Assembly (NCBI GenBank): GCA_024639625.1
Contig: JAHEIA010000206.1
Coordinates: forward strand, 238 to 6,098
Reading direction: 5' to 3'
Origin: Chromatiales bacterium
GTDB taxonomy: Bacteria > Pseudomonadota > Gammaproteobacteria > Chromatiales > Chromatiaceae
Length of the DNA: 5,861 nucleotides
The notes beneath the pieces are model-generated. The model did not search any database, was not told where the DNA came from, and saw only the letters and a program-made list of their open reading frames with translations. How positions within the stretch are numbered: position 1 is the first letter of the stretch; each line of letters begins with the position of its first letter. Positions 1 to 5,826 of this stretch are shown here, piece after piece. The translations under genes were made by a program, and so were the position numbers.

Positions 1-184
1 TTCGCTTCCAATGGCCGAGCCCGCCGGCATAACGATCACTCGCTAGGCCCAACCCAGCAATGGCCTCGACCTGATCAAGGCTACGCATCGCCTGTCCAGC
101 CTCGTCCGCGACGAAGATGCCAACCAGGGTCCCCTGCAATTGGTCGGCGCGCCACTCGGTCAGCCAGGAAAAGACCGGGGCCAT
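1..184 (-). CDS. MOSC-domain protein, N-terminal fragment
   Basis: The gene runs off the left edge; 61 codons are visible. Residues 18-60 resemble the opening of small stand-alone MOSC proteins: a beta strand reading LVGIFVADEAGQAMRSL, then VEAIAGLGLASDRYAGG. MOSC domains (molybdenum-cofactor sulfurase C-terminal family, which includes YiiM) handle sulfur or the molybdenum cofactor; their conserved cysteine lies further downstream, outside the window, so activity cannot be judged. The usual motif is GLxGDRY; here a serine replaces the second glycine. The ATG at 184 is chosen because the frame has a stop eight codons upstream and GGAAAG lies seven bases before it. About 17 residues precede the first strand, slightly more than usual, so a later start is possible. 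It lies downstream of the 67-residue gene on the same strand. The family call is from remembered motif similarity, fairly confident; the substrate is unknown. Confidence 0.72.
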   Translation of the reverse strand, partial: MAPVFSWLTEWRADQLQGTLVGIFVADEAGQAMRSLDQVEAIAGLGLASDRYAGGLGHWKR

Positions 185-279
185 ACTAGGGCTTTCCAGG
201 CCTTGTCATAGGCGCCGAGAACACCTTGCGGATGAATTGTGCCCGGGGACTACACACGGTTCGGTGGCCGTTAAGGGTG

Positions 280-290
280 GTAACCGTTAC
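280..290. repeat. 11-base palindrome with nearby direct repeat
   Basis: GTAAC-C-GTTAC is a perfect inverted repeat, and CCGTTA occurs at 268-273 and again at 284-289, a 16-base spacing. It sits in the 132-base gap (185-316) upstream of the MOSC gene, where a regulator might bind, but such short symmetry can arise by chance. Nothing else in this gap is recognisable: I see no convincing promoter and no terminator. Confidence 0.2.
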
Positions 291-316
291 GTCTTTCTCC
301 ATCGGTCGGTACCCGC

Positions 317-520
317 TCACTCCTGCCCGTCGTGAGAAACAGAATCGCCGCCGTGCGTGCGAATGATATCCCGGGCCGCCTCACCATAACGCTTGATCCA
401 TTGCGCGAGCACCAGGCCGCTCATCTTTGCCCCAGATTGCAGCTGCTTCTCGAGTCGCATCAAACCGGCGTCAGATAAGCGGTCGCTTCGTGCAATACCG
501 GGGGATGGATTCTTTGTCAT
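317..520 (-). CDS. 67-residue hypothetical protein
   Basis: I do not recognise this family. The protein is small, soluble and charged, with no signal peptide or membrane segment. After a polar N-terminus, residues 14-57 look like a compact helical domain: LSDAGLMRLEKQLQSG, then MSGLVLAQWIKRYGEAAR and DIIRTHG, with regular spacing of leucine, tryptophan and charged residues. The last ten residues are polar and probably disordered. Support for a real gene: a TATAAT box 34 bases before the ATG and the AT-rich upstream DNA typical of a promoter. Against it: no Shine-Dalgarno sequence is visible before the ATG at 520, whose leader is only A, T and a few G/C. Starts at the internal methionines (residues 21 and 33) are possible but would cut the domain. 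It may share a transcript with the MOSC gene 132 bases downstream. A role in nucleic-acid binding is conceivable but unsupported. Confidence 0.55.
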   Translation of the reverse strand: MTKNPSPGIARSDRLSDAGLMRLEKQLQSGAKMSGLVLAQWIKRYGEAARDIIRTHGGDSVSHDGQE

Positions 521-700
521 ATGCTATATATATTAGAAAGTTATATCTATTGCATTATACAGTTTCTAGGTACTCAGCGCTCCCCAGAGGAGGCCGAAGA
601 GTTTGGCGTGCCGCGTCCGCTTTTGCCCCAGAGCCCTCCGCAACCCTTTCGCAACCGCTGGAACTGCGGACGACGCAGGTGGATCAAGCACGGATCCCCA
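521..700. other. intergenic gap after the antiporter operon
   Basis: This 180-base gap separates the last antiporter gene from the 67-residue gene. I looked for a terminator on the minus strand and found only weak pairing: GGATC/GATCC with a seven-base loop just after the stop codon (about 684-700), and widely spaced GTCCGC/GCGGAC arms. Neither is followed by a T tract. Termination may be Rho-dependent, or transcription may read through into the downstream genes. The part from about 560 to 700 is GC-rich and featureless; the rest is the AT-rich promoter region. Confidence 0.5.
554..559 (-). promoter_or_regulatory. putative -10 box for the 67-residue gene
   Basis: The minus strand reads TATAAT here, a perfect sigma-70 -10 consensus, in an AT-rich stretch (about 515-560) inside otherwise GC-rich DNA. 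Transcription would start near 547 and leave a leader of about 27 bases before the ATG at 520. No good -35 hexamer lies 16-18 bases upstream (the DNA there is GAGCGC-like), and the TG lies directly next to the hexamer, not in the extended -10 position. An activator, or chance in AT-rich DNA, is possible. Confidence 0.35.
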
Positions 701-2395
701 TCACATGTAATAAAGCACCAGCGAAAGTCCAAGCAGGGAAGCGACCCAGAGCACCATGCTCCCGGTCGGCCAGGTACGCGCCAGCACCCCGTGGGAGCCG
801 TGGTGTCTGGCCAGCGCTCGGACACCTCTGCGCATCAGCGCCTGCCCCTGCCGACGCAGCCGCCGGTCTAGCGGTGCGGCGCTCTGCAGAAACCTACGCG
901 CGGCTTCCGGTAACAAACGACGGTAGACCCACTCGGCATCGAGGTTCACGGATTTGAGCTCTGCGGGATAGATTCCGGACAACCTGAGCCAGGTAAAGGC
1001 CAGCGCGGAGAACGCCAGAAGCTGCATCTGGGCCAGCACGTGGGTGACATCATAGGGTGTATAGCTGACGGCAAACGGCAGCAAGGCATAAAAGACCTGT
1101 GGAAAGCTGCCGATCGCCATGCAAAGCAACGCCGCGACGCTCATCGCGATGAGCATATTGGCCGGCGGTTCGTGCGCTGTGGCTACGAACCGCGAGTCGT
1201 GGGCGAAGAAGGCGAAGAAAGGGATCTTGATCCCGGCATGGTGAAACACACCGGCGGAGGCGAACAGAAGGACCAGCCATACGCCTTGGTAACCCTCCTG
1301 CAGCACGGCGCTCATGACCATCGACTTGCTCACGAACCCGCTGAACAGAGGGAATGCGGAGATCGAAGCTGCCCCCACTATGCACAGCACCGTGGTTCGC
1401 GGCATCTTCTTGTACAGGCCGCCAAGCTCCGATCCCCGGGACTCGCCGGTCACATAGAGCACCGCGCCCATGCTCATCATGAGCAGCCCCTTGAAGATCA
1501 CATCGGTGAAGGCGTGGGCCACGGCACCGCTCAGCGCTAGCTGCGTGCCGATGCCGATGCCGACGACCATGAATCCGAGCTGGTTGATCAGACTGTAGGC
1601 CAGCACCCGGCGCAGATCGTTCTCGATGACCGCGTAGAAGATCGGGAAGCAGGTCATCAACGCCCCGATATAGACCAGGAGTTCGGTGCCCGCGAACCCC
1701 CGGGCCAGGGCGTAGATCGCTACCTTGGTGGTGAAGGCACTGAGGAAGACAGTTCCGGAAGGTGTGGCCTCCGGGTAGGCGTCGGTTAGCCAGTTGTGCA
1801 GCAAGGGAAACGCGCTCTTGATACCGAAGGCCAGGAAGATCAGCCAGCCGCCCGGAGCGTCCAGGCCGATCGGGCCGAACGCGAGCCCTCCCCCGCTTCC
1901 GGCGAACAGCAAGGCCCCTGCCAAGAGCAGCACCCCGGAAGCAATCTGCATAACGAGGTAACGGATCCCCGCATGCAGCGCCCGCTCGCTTCTGCGCGCA
2001 AAGATCAGCACGGCCGAGGTGAGTGCCAGCAACTCCCAGTAGACGAACAGGGTCAGCAGGTCCCCGGCGAACACCGCCCCGGCCGCGCTGCCCGCATAGG
2101 CCAGGGCCGCGCTGTCCTGCAGCGGATCCTTGACGTGCAGCGCGTACACTACCGCGATCAACGCGGCGAGATGAAACAAGTAACCGAACCACAGGGACAA
2201 GGCGTCCACCCGGACCGGGGTCAGCGTATAGCCCATCAGGTCGGTGGTTACGCTAAATCCCGACTCGAGCCCAAGCAGGCCGGCGGCCCCGACGATGGGA
2301 GCTGCCAACATGACCACCGCGCGGAGCCAACCGCGGGTGATCCCTGCGAACAAGGCCCCCAGGTAGAGCGGCAGCGCCGGGGTCAGATCAAGCAT
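701..2395 (-). CDS. Mrp/Mnh-type antiporter subunit D-like (third paralogue, C-terminally extended)
   Basis: A 564-residue polytopic inner-membrane protein of the proton-translocating NuoL/M/N-MrpA/D superfamily. The core (about residues 105-395) has the expected ion-path residues: Glu121 in VYWELLALTS (TM5 position), Lys193 in FGIKSAFPLLHNWL (TM7), Lys224 in FTTKVAIYAL (TM8), His294 and Lys302 in TM10, Lys357 in FSGFVSKSMV (TM12). The other two paralogues have a lysine in DNxK after TM8; here it is ENDLRR. A further HHAGIK patch (385-390) lies in a later helix. Unlike its neighbours it continues past the core: YPAELKSVNLDAEWVYRR (476-493), a basic arginine-rich stretch (about 491-540), then ARTWPTG and a final helix (about 547-562). 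From memory this tail is typical of one Mnh D-like subfamily. The ATG at 2395 overlaps the small membrane-protein gene by eight bases and has GGAAG six bases upstream. It is the last gene of the operon. Sodium, potassium or proton specificity cannot be read from the sequence. Confidence 0.9.
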   Translation of the reverse strand: MLDLTPALPLYLGALFAGITRGWLRAVVMLAAPIVGAAGLLGLESGFSVTTDLMGYTLTPVRVDALSLWFGYLFHLAALIAVVYALHVKDPLQDSAALAYAGSAAGAVFAGDLLTLFVYWELLALTSAVLIFARRSERALHAGIRYLVMQIASGVLLLAGALLFAGSGGGLAFGPIGLDAPGGWLIFLAFGIKSAFPLLHNWLTDAYPEATPSGTVFLSAFTTKVAIYALARGFAGTELLVYIGALMTCFPIFYAVIENDLRRVLAYSLINQLGFMVVGIGIGTQLALSGAVAHAFTDVIFKGLLMMSMGAVLYVTGESRGSELGGLYKKMPRTTVLCIVGAASISAFPLFSGFVSKSMVMSAVLQEGYQGVWLVLLFASAGVFHHAGIKIPFFAFFAHDSRFVATAHEPPANMLIAMSVAALLCMAIGSFPQVFYALLPFAVSYTPYDVTHVLAQMQLLAFSALAFTWLRLSGIYPAELKSVNLDAEWVYRRLLPEAARRFLQSAAPLDRRLRRQGQALMRRGVRALARHHGSHGVLARTWPTGSMVLWVASLLGLSLVLYYM

Positions 2396-2696
2396 CGTCG
2401 TCTTCCGGGTTGGGCGCTTGGCCGGGCGGGCTTTTGCGTGATCCCCGCCGGTAGTAATTTTCGTCGCGCATGACCAGCTTGCGCAGCTCCTTGGCCAACA
2501 ACACCAGCACGACACAGGCGACGAAACCGTACAGCCCGTAGAAACCAAACAGGTCGTCCCACGGATGCACCGCATGGCGATGCAGGACCGCATCCAGTCC
2601 GAGCAGGGCAAGGCAGAGTGCGATCAGACCCCGCACAATTCGCCTGCGGTTTCTCGGAGGGTCGAACAGGTAACTTTTGCCTCGCCCCTCGTTCAC
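2388..2696 (-). CDS. small two-helix membrane protein of the antiporter operon
   Basis: This 102-residue protein has no assigned function that I know of, but its place inside the antiporter operon makes an accessory or structural subunit likely. A basic N-terminus (PRNRRR, 14-19) precedes helix 1 (about 20-38). A short His/Trp/Asp-containing loop (HRHAVHPWDDLFG) follows, then helix 2 (about 52-69, GFYGLYGFVACVVLVLL), then a basic amphipathic stretch (AKELRKLVMRDENYYRR) and a polar tail ending in an acidic cluster. By the positive-inside rule both ends face the cytoplasm. I recall similar FYxLYGFVxCVxLVLxAK proteins beside mnhD-like genes in other bacteria, annotated only as hypothetical. The start is GTG at 2696: it overlaps the upstream stop as GTGA and has a very strong ribosome site. 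No ATG gives the complete N-terminus. It is not homologous by eye to MrpE, F or G. Confidence 0.82.
   Translation of the reverse strand: MNEGRGKSYLFDPPRNRRRIVRGLIALCLALLGLDAVLHRHAVHPWDDLFGFYGLYGFVACVVLVLLAKELRKLVMRDENYYRRGSRKSPPGQAPNPEDDDA
2402..2406 (-). promoter_or_regulatory. ribosome binding site of the third antiporter paralogue
   Basis: GGAAG lies six bases before the ATG at 2395, inside the end of the small membrane-protein gene. It supports this ATG over in-frame codons further upstream, where the frame stays open but encodes unrelated sequence. Confidence 0.5.
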
Positions 2697-4153
2697 CGGA
2701 TCACCCCCTCCGCCAGCCGAAACAGCGGATCTGCGCAAAAGAACAGCAGAACGCAACCGGATGCCGTCACCGCGATCGCCAGCAGACAGGCCAAGGGCGC
2801 TTCCCTTATCCCCTTGCTGTCGGATAACCCGGCCGGGGGACGGAAGAAGGCGCGCAGTGGAATCGCCACCAGATACATCAGGTTCAGCAAAGAGCTCGCC
2901 AGCAGCACTGCCGTCAACACCCAGGTCTGCGCGTCCAGGGTACCCTGCACCAGCAGCCACTTGCTCCAGGTACCGCCCATCGGCGGCAGACCGACGATCG
3001 ATAGAGCGCCGATTAGGAACGCGAGCATGGTCAAGGGCATGCGTCGTCCCAGGCCGTCCAGTTCGCTGACGCGGGTCTTCTGGGCGGCCACCAGGATCGC
3101 GCCGGCGCAGAAGAACAAGGTGATCTTGCCCAGTCCATGCATAGCGATGTGCATGCTCCCGCCCACCACCCCCGCGCCGATCCCGAGCAGAGCCCCGAGC
3201 ACGATGTAGCTAAGCTGGCTAATGGTCGAGTAAGCCAAGCGGGCCTTTAGGTTGTCGCGGGTCATGGCGACAAGCGACGCGAGGATAATCGTCGCCCCAG
3301 CGAGATAGGCCAACCACTCTGCGGCCGCGAGTTCACGGATCAGGTCCAGGCCAAAGATGTAGACGGTCACCTTGAGAATCGTGAACACCCCAGCCTTGAC
3401 CACCGCCACTGCGTGCAACAAGGCGGAAACCGGCGTTGGGGCGACCATGGCAGCCGGCAGCCAGCGGTGCAGCGGCATGAGCGCTGCCTTGCCGGTACCC
3501 AGCACGTAGAGCACGAGCAACACGCCGAGCGCGGCGCCCCCCATGTCGCTGTTGAGGATACCACCCGGAGTGAAGTCGAGAGTGCCGCTGAGCTGCCAGG
3601 TCCAGACAACGGCCAACAGCAGGAAGGCGATCGAGGTCCCCATCAGCATGCCCAGATAAAGGCGCCCGGCGCGCCTGGCCTCTTCAGTTCCCGCGTGGGT
3701 GACCAACGGGTAGGTTGCCACGGTCAGCAGTTCGTAGAATACGAACAGGGTCAACATGTTGGCGGCGAATGCGATACCCATCGTAGCCCCGAGGGACACC
3801 GCGAACGCGGCGTAAAAGCGGGTCTGATGGCCCTCGCCATGGCTGCGCATATAACCGATCGCGTAGACCGCAGTAACCGGCCAGAGGAAACTCGCCACCA
3901 GCGCGAACAACAATCCCAGCGGCTCGCGGGACAGCGCCAACGGTAGGCCGGGGAAGGGTTCGGCCAGCACGACCGTCGTCTGCCCGCCGGCCGACGCACC
4001 CAGCGCCAGCAGGACAACCAGCGCGAACAGCGCAGCCGCGGTGCTCAGGCTTACGGCCTCCCGCAGGTTGGGCCAGCGGCCGGTGTAGCCAACTCCCACC
4101 GCCCCCAGAAACGGCGTCGCGAGTATCCAGGGCAGGAGCAACTCGGCGGTCAT
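2693..4153 (-). CDS. Mrp/Mnh-type antiporter subunit, NuoL/MrpA-flavoured D paralogue
   Basis: A 486-residue polytopic membrane protein of the same superfamily as its neighbours. Core residues: Glu141 in LFVFYELLTVATYPL (TM5), Lys222 in GTGKAALMPLHRWLP (TM7), His247 and Lys253 in the TM8 region, Lys303 in DNLKARLAYS, His335/His339/Lys343 in MHIAMHGLGK (TM10), Lys398 in GTWSKWLL (TM12). The stretch AAMVAPTPVSALLHAVAVVK (234-253) is the form found in NuoL and in MrpA's N-terminal half rather than in classical MrpD, so this subunit may fill the MrpA-like position; that is inference. Loop 364-399 (ELDGLGRRMP, SIVGLPPMGG) closely matches the MrpD upstream, showing common origin. The ATG at 4153 overlaps the upstream stop as ATGA and has GGGGGAG four bases before it. 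Its own stop overlaps the next start as GTGA. Length is normal for the family and no residue I checked is missing. It could equally serve another complex I-like assembly. Confidence 0.9.
   Translation of the reverse strand: MTAELLLPWILATPFLGAVGVGYTGRWPNLREAVSLSTAAALFALVVLLALGASAGGQTTVVLAEPFPGLPLALSREPLGLLFALVASFLWPVTAVYAIGYMRSHGEGHQTRFYAAFAVSLGATMGIAFAANMLTLFVFYELLTVATYPLVTHAGTEEARRAGRLYLGMLMGTSIAFLLLAVVWTWQLSGTLDFTPGGILNSDMGGAALGVLLVLYVLGTGKAALMPLHRWLPAAMVAPTPVSALLHAVAVVKAGVFTILKVTVYIFGLDLIRELAAAEWLAYLAGATIILASLVAMTRDNLKARLAYSTISQLSYIVLGALLGIGAGVVGGSMHIAMHGLGKITLFFCAGAILVAAQKTRVSELDGLGRRMPLTMLAFLIGALSIVGLPPMGGTWSKWLLVQGTLDAQTWVLTAVLLASSLLNLMYLVAIPLRAFFRPPAGLSDSKGIREAPLACLLAIAVTASGCVLLFFCADPLFRLAEGVIR
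2700..2711 (-). promoter_or_regulatory. strong ribosome binding site fixing a GTG start
   Basis: GGAGGGGGTGAT lies just before the GTG at 2696. It pairs extensively with the 3' end of 16S rRNA (compare GGAGGTGAT), with about seven bases from the core to the start. It lies inside the 3' end of the upstream antiporter gene and decides the start of the 102-residue protein. Confidence 0.65.
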
Positions 4154-5634
4154 GGGGCTCCCCCGATCAGCGTAGACACCGCCCGCCGTGCAATACCCGC
4201 CGTCAGGTCGGTGCGCAGGCCAAAATACAGATTGGCTCCGACCAGGATCCAGATCGGCACCAACAGGGACGGAGGCGCCTCGCGCAATGCCGTGACATCC
4301 GCCCGGGGTTGAGCGAAATAGGCAGCTTCCACCACCCGCCATACGTAAACCAAAGCGATGACCGAGCCGAGCAGCACAAGCCCAGCCACCGGCCACCAAC
4401 CTTTTTCCAGAGTCGCCAGAACCAGGTACCACTTGCTGACGAAACCCGCGGTGGGCGGCACGCCGACCAGGCTCAACCCGCCGATGACGAAGGCCGCCAT
4501 GGTCCAAGGCATGCGGCGACCCAGGCCGGCAAAGTCTCGGATCTGCACCGCTCCAACCCGATAAACGACCGCACCGAGTGCCAGAAACAGGGCACCCTTC
4601 ATCAACGCGTGATTGAACAGATGCAGTACAGCGGAGGTAAGCCCGGTGGCGGACGCAAGGCTGATTCCGAGCACCATATAGCCCACCTGCGCGACGCTCG
4701 AGTAGGCCAGCATGCGCTTGACATTGTCCTGAAACACGGCCACCAGAGAGGCCGAAAGCATCCCCGCAAGACCCAGCACCAGAAAGAGCACGTCCGCCGG
4801 CATCTCCTCGAAAGAAAATTCGACACCGAAAACGACGATCAGGAATCGCAGCAGTGCGTACACTGCCACCTTGGTAGCGGTTGCGGAAAGAAAGGCGCTG
4901 ACCGTGGAAGGGGCGTAGGCGTAGGCGTTGGGCAGCCACAGGTGCAGTGGGAAAAGGGCCAGTTTGAGGCCGATGCCCACCGTCAGGAAGGCGAAACCGG
5001 CGCGCACCGTGCGCGTCTCGAAGACCGCGGGCAGACGCGCGGCCAGATCCTGCATGTTCAAGGTGCCGGTCATCATGTAGAGGAAGCCGACACCGATGAG
5101 TATGAAAGTGGCCCCAATGCTGCCCATGATCAAGTATTGAAAGGAAGCGCTCAGGGCGCGGCGATCCTTTCCCATACTGATCAAGGTGTAGGAGGCCAGG
5201 GAAGAGATCTCCAGAAACACGAACAGATTGAAGGCGTCGCCGGTAACGGCGATTCCGGAAAAGCCCGCCAACACCAGGAGAAACGCTGCATAGAACTGCG
5301 CCGCCCGCTCGCACGGGATCTCTTGGGCGACGCTGAGCCGAGCATAGCTGAGCACCAGGGCGGCGATCGACGCGACGATCAGCAGTACATAGCCCGCGAG
5401 CAGATCGACGCGGTATTCGATCCCCCAGGGTGCCGCCCAGCCCCCGAGCGCATAGCTGACCGCTCCGGAATTGGACACCTGCCAGAGCAAGGCGCTGGCA
5501 GCGGCCAAGCTCAGCCAGGCAGCGAAGACCGCGGCCCACCAGGCCCGAGAACCACTCTCCAAGAGTACGCACAGAGGCGCCGCCAACAGCGGCACGAGTA
5601 CGGGGAGAACCGGGAGGTGATCGACGAAACCCAA
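4150..5634 (-). CDS. mrpD: Mrp/Mnh-type cation/proton antiporter subunit D
   Basis: At 494 residues this matches the usual MrpD length, and it is the most classical of the three paralogues. It is a polytopic inner-membrane protein predicted to couple proton and cation movement in the Mrp complex. Visible key residues: Glu142 in LFVFLEISSLASYTLI (TM5), Lys224 in GIGLKLALFPLHLWLP (TM7), Lys255 in SATATKVAVYALLRF (TM8), Lys306 in DNVKRMLAYSSVAQVGYM, His338/His342/Lys346 in TM10, Lys401 in GFVSKWYLV (TM12). The LPNAYAYAPSTVSAFLSATA segment is the MrpD/NuoM form. The start is TTG at 5634, ten bases after the mrpC stop. It places the hydrophobic first helix (LPVLPVLVPLLAAP) at residues 7-20, as expected. 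The ribosome site is poor (GAG nine bases upstream). The next candidate, GTG at codon 14, would cut into helix 1. The gene ends in an ATGA overlap with the next paralogue. Confidence 0.92.
   Translation of the reverse strand: MGFVDHLPVLPVLVPLLAAPLCVLLESGSRAWWAAVFAAWLSLAAASALLWQVSNSGAVSYALGGWAAPWGIEYRVDLLAGYVLLIVASIAALVLSYARLSVAQEIPCERAAQFYAAFLLVLAGFSGIAVTGDAFNLFVFLEISSLASYTLISMGKDRRALSASFQYLIMGSIGATFILIGVGFLYMMTGTLNMQDLAARLPAVFETRTVRAGFAFLTVGIGLKLALFPLHLWLPNAYAYAPSTVSAFLSATATKVAVYALLRFLIVVFGVEFSFEEMPADVLFLVLGLAGMLSASLVAVFQDNVKRMLAYSSVAQVGYMVLGISLASATGLTSAVLHLFNHALMKGALFLALGAVVYRVGAVQIRDFAGLGRRMPWTMAAFVIGGLSLVGVPPTAGFVSKWYLVLATLEKGWWPVAGLVLLGSVIALVYVWRVVEAAYFAQPRADVTALREAPPSLLVPIWILVGANLYFGLRTDLTAGIARRAVSTLIGGAP
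4158..4164 (-). promoter_or_regulatory. ribosome binding site of the second antiporter paralogue
   Basis: GGGGGAG lies four bases before the ATG at 4153, inside the end of the upstream mrpD-like gene. With the ATGA stop/start overlap it indicates translational coupling and fixes this start, although the reading frame stays open far upstream. Confidence 0.5.
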
Positions 5635-5644
5635 GGGAGCGAAC

Positions 5645-5826
5645 TCAAGCTTCGCGGTCTGAAGGCGCGGCGTTGCGCAGATCGCGGTCTCGGGATCCGG
5701 GACGGCTGGATGCCTTCGCTGCGGGATCAGGCTCGTCGGCCGCGAGGTCCCGCGCCTGGATATCGTCCTCTTCGACGCTTCCGTAGGCCTCGCGGATGCG
5801 CACTACCAGGGCAAGCCCCACTGCTG
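5645..5826 (-). CDS. mrpC: MrpC/NuoK-like antiporter subunit, C-terminal fragment
   Basis: Only the last 60 or so codons are present. The fragment opens with the end of a membrane helix and a short basic exit, AVGLALVVRIREAYGS, then VEEDDIQ. This is how MrpC-type subunits (homologues of NuoK) end their last helix before a cytoplasmic tail. The tail here is long, about 35 residues, and highly charged (DEPDPAAK, RPGSRDRDLRNAAPSDREA), unlike the short tails I recall for MrpC. It stops ten bases before the mrpD start, in the usual mrpC-mrpD order. Beyond about 5826 the frame enters the inverted-repeat copy and no longer encodes MrpC; an in-frame ATG at 5854 lies in that copy and is not the real start. 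The call rests on a short match plus gene order. Confidence 0.72.

Noticed and set aside
186..302. 38-codon minus-strand frame (MEKDVTVTTLNGHRTV...) ending one base before the MOSC start
   Set aside because: The spacing is suggestive of coupling, but there is no Shine-Dalgarno at a usable distance, no recognisable motif, and an open frame of this length is expected by chance. It could be a leader peptide, unproven.
117..335. Plus-strand 72-codon frame
   Set aside because: It is antisense to the MOSC start and to the end of the 67-residue gene, with a shadow-like composition.
684..700. Weak GGATC/GATCC hairpin after the operon stop as an intrinsic terminator
   Set aside because: The stem is only five base pairs with a seven-base loop and has no following T tract.
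427..957. Plus-strand frames at 427-957 and 521-871
   Set aside because: They run across a promoter-like gap into the antisense of the third paralogue. Composition is irregular, with no domain and no ribosome site that I could support.
1796..3209. Long plus-strand open frames at 1796-2473 and 2565-3209
   Set aside because: They lie antisense to clear antiporter genes, are low-complexity Q/R/G/P or S/R/P-rich, and match no protein family I recognise.
3413..3946. Plus-strand 177-codon frame
   Set aside because: It is antisense to the second antiporter paralogue, with shadow-type composition rich in Q, E, H and R.
2693..5572. A 959-codon minus-strand frame covering the second paralogue and most of mrpD
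   Set aside because: Only its last 486 codons, from the ATG at 4153, encode a membrane protein. The rest is an arginine- and glycine-rich out-of-frame reading of mrpD kept open by high GC content.
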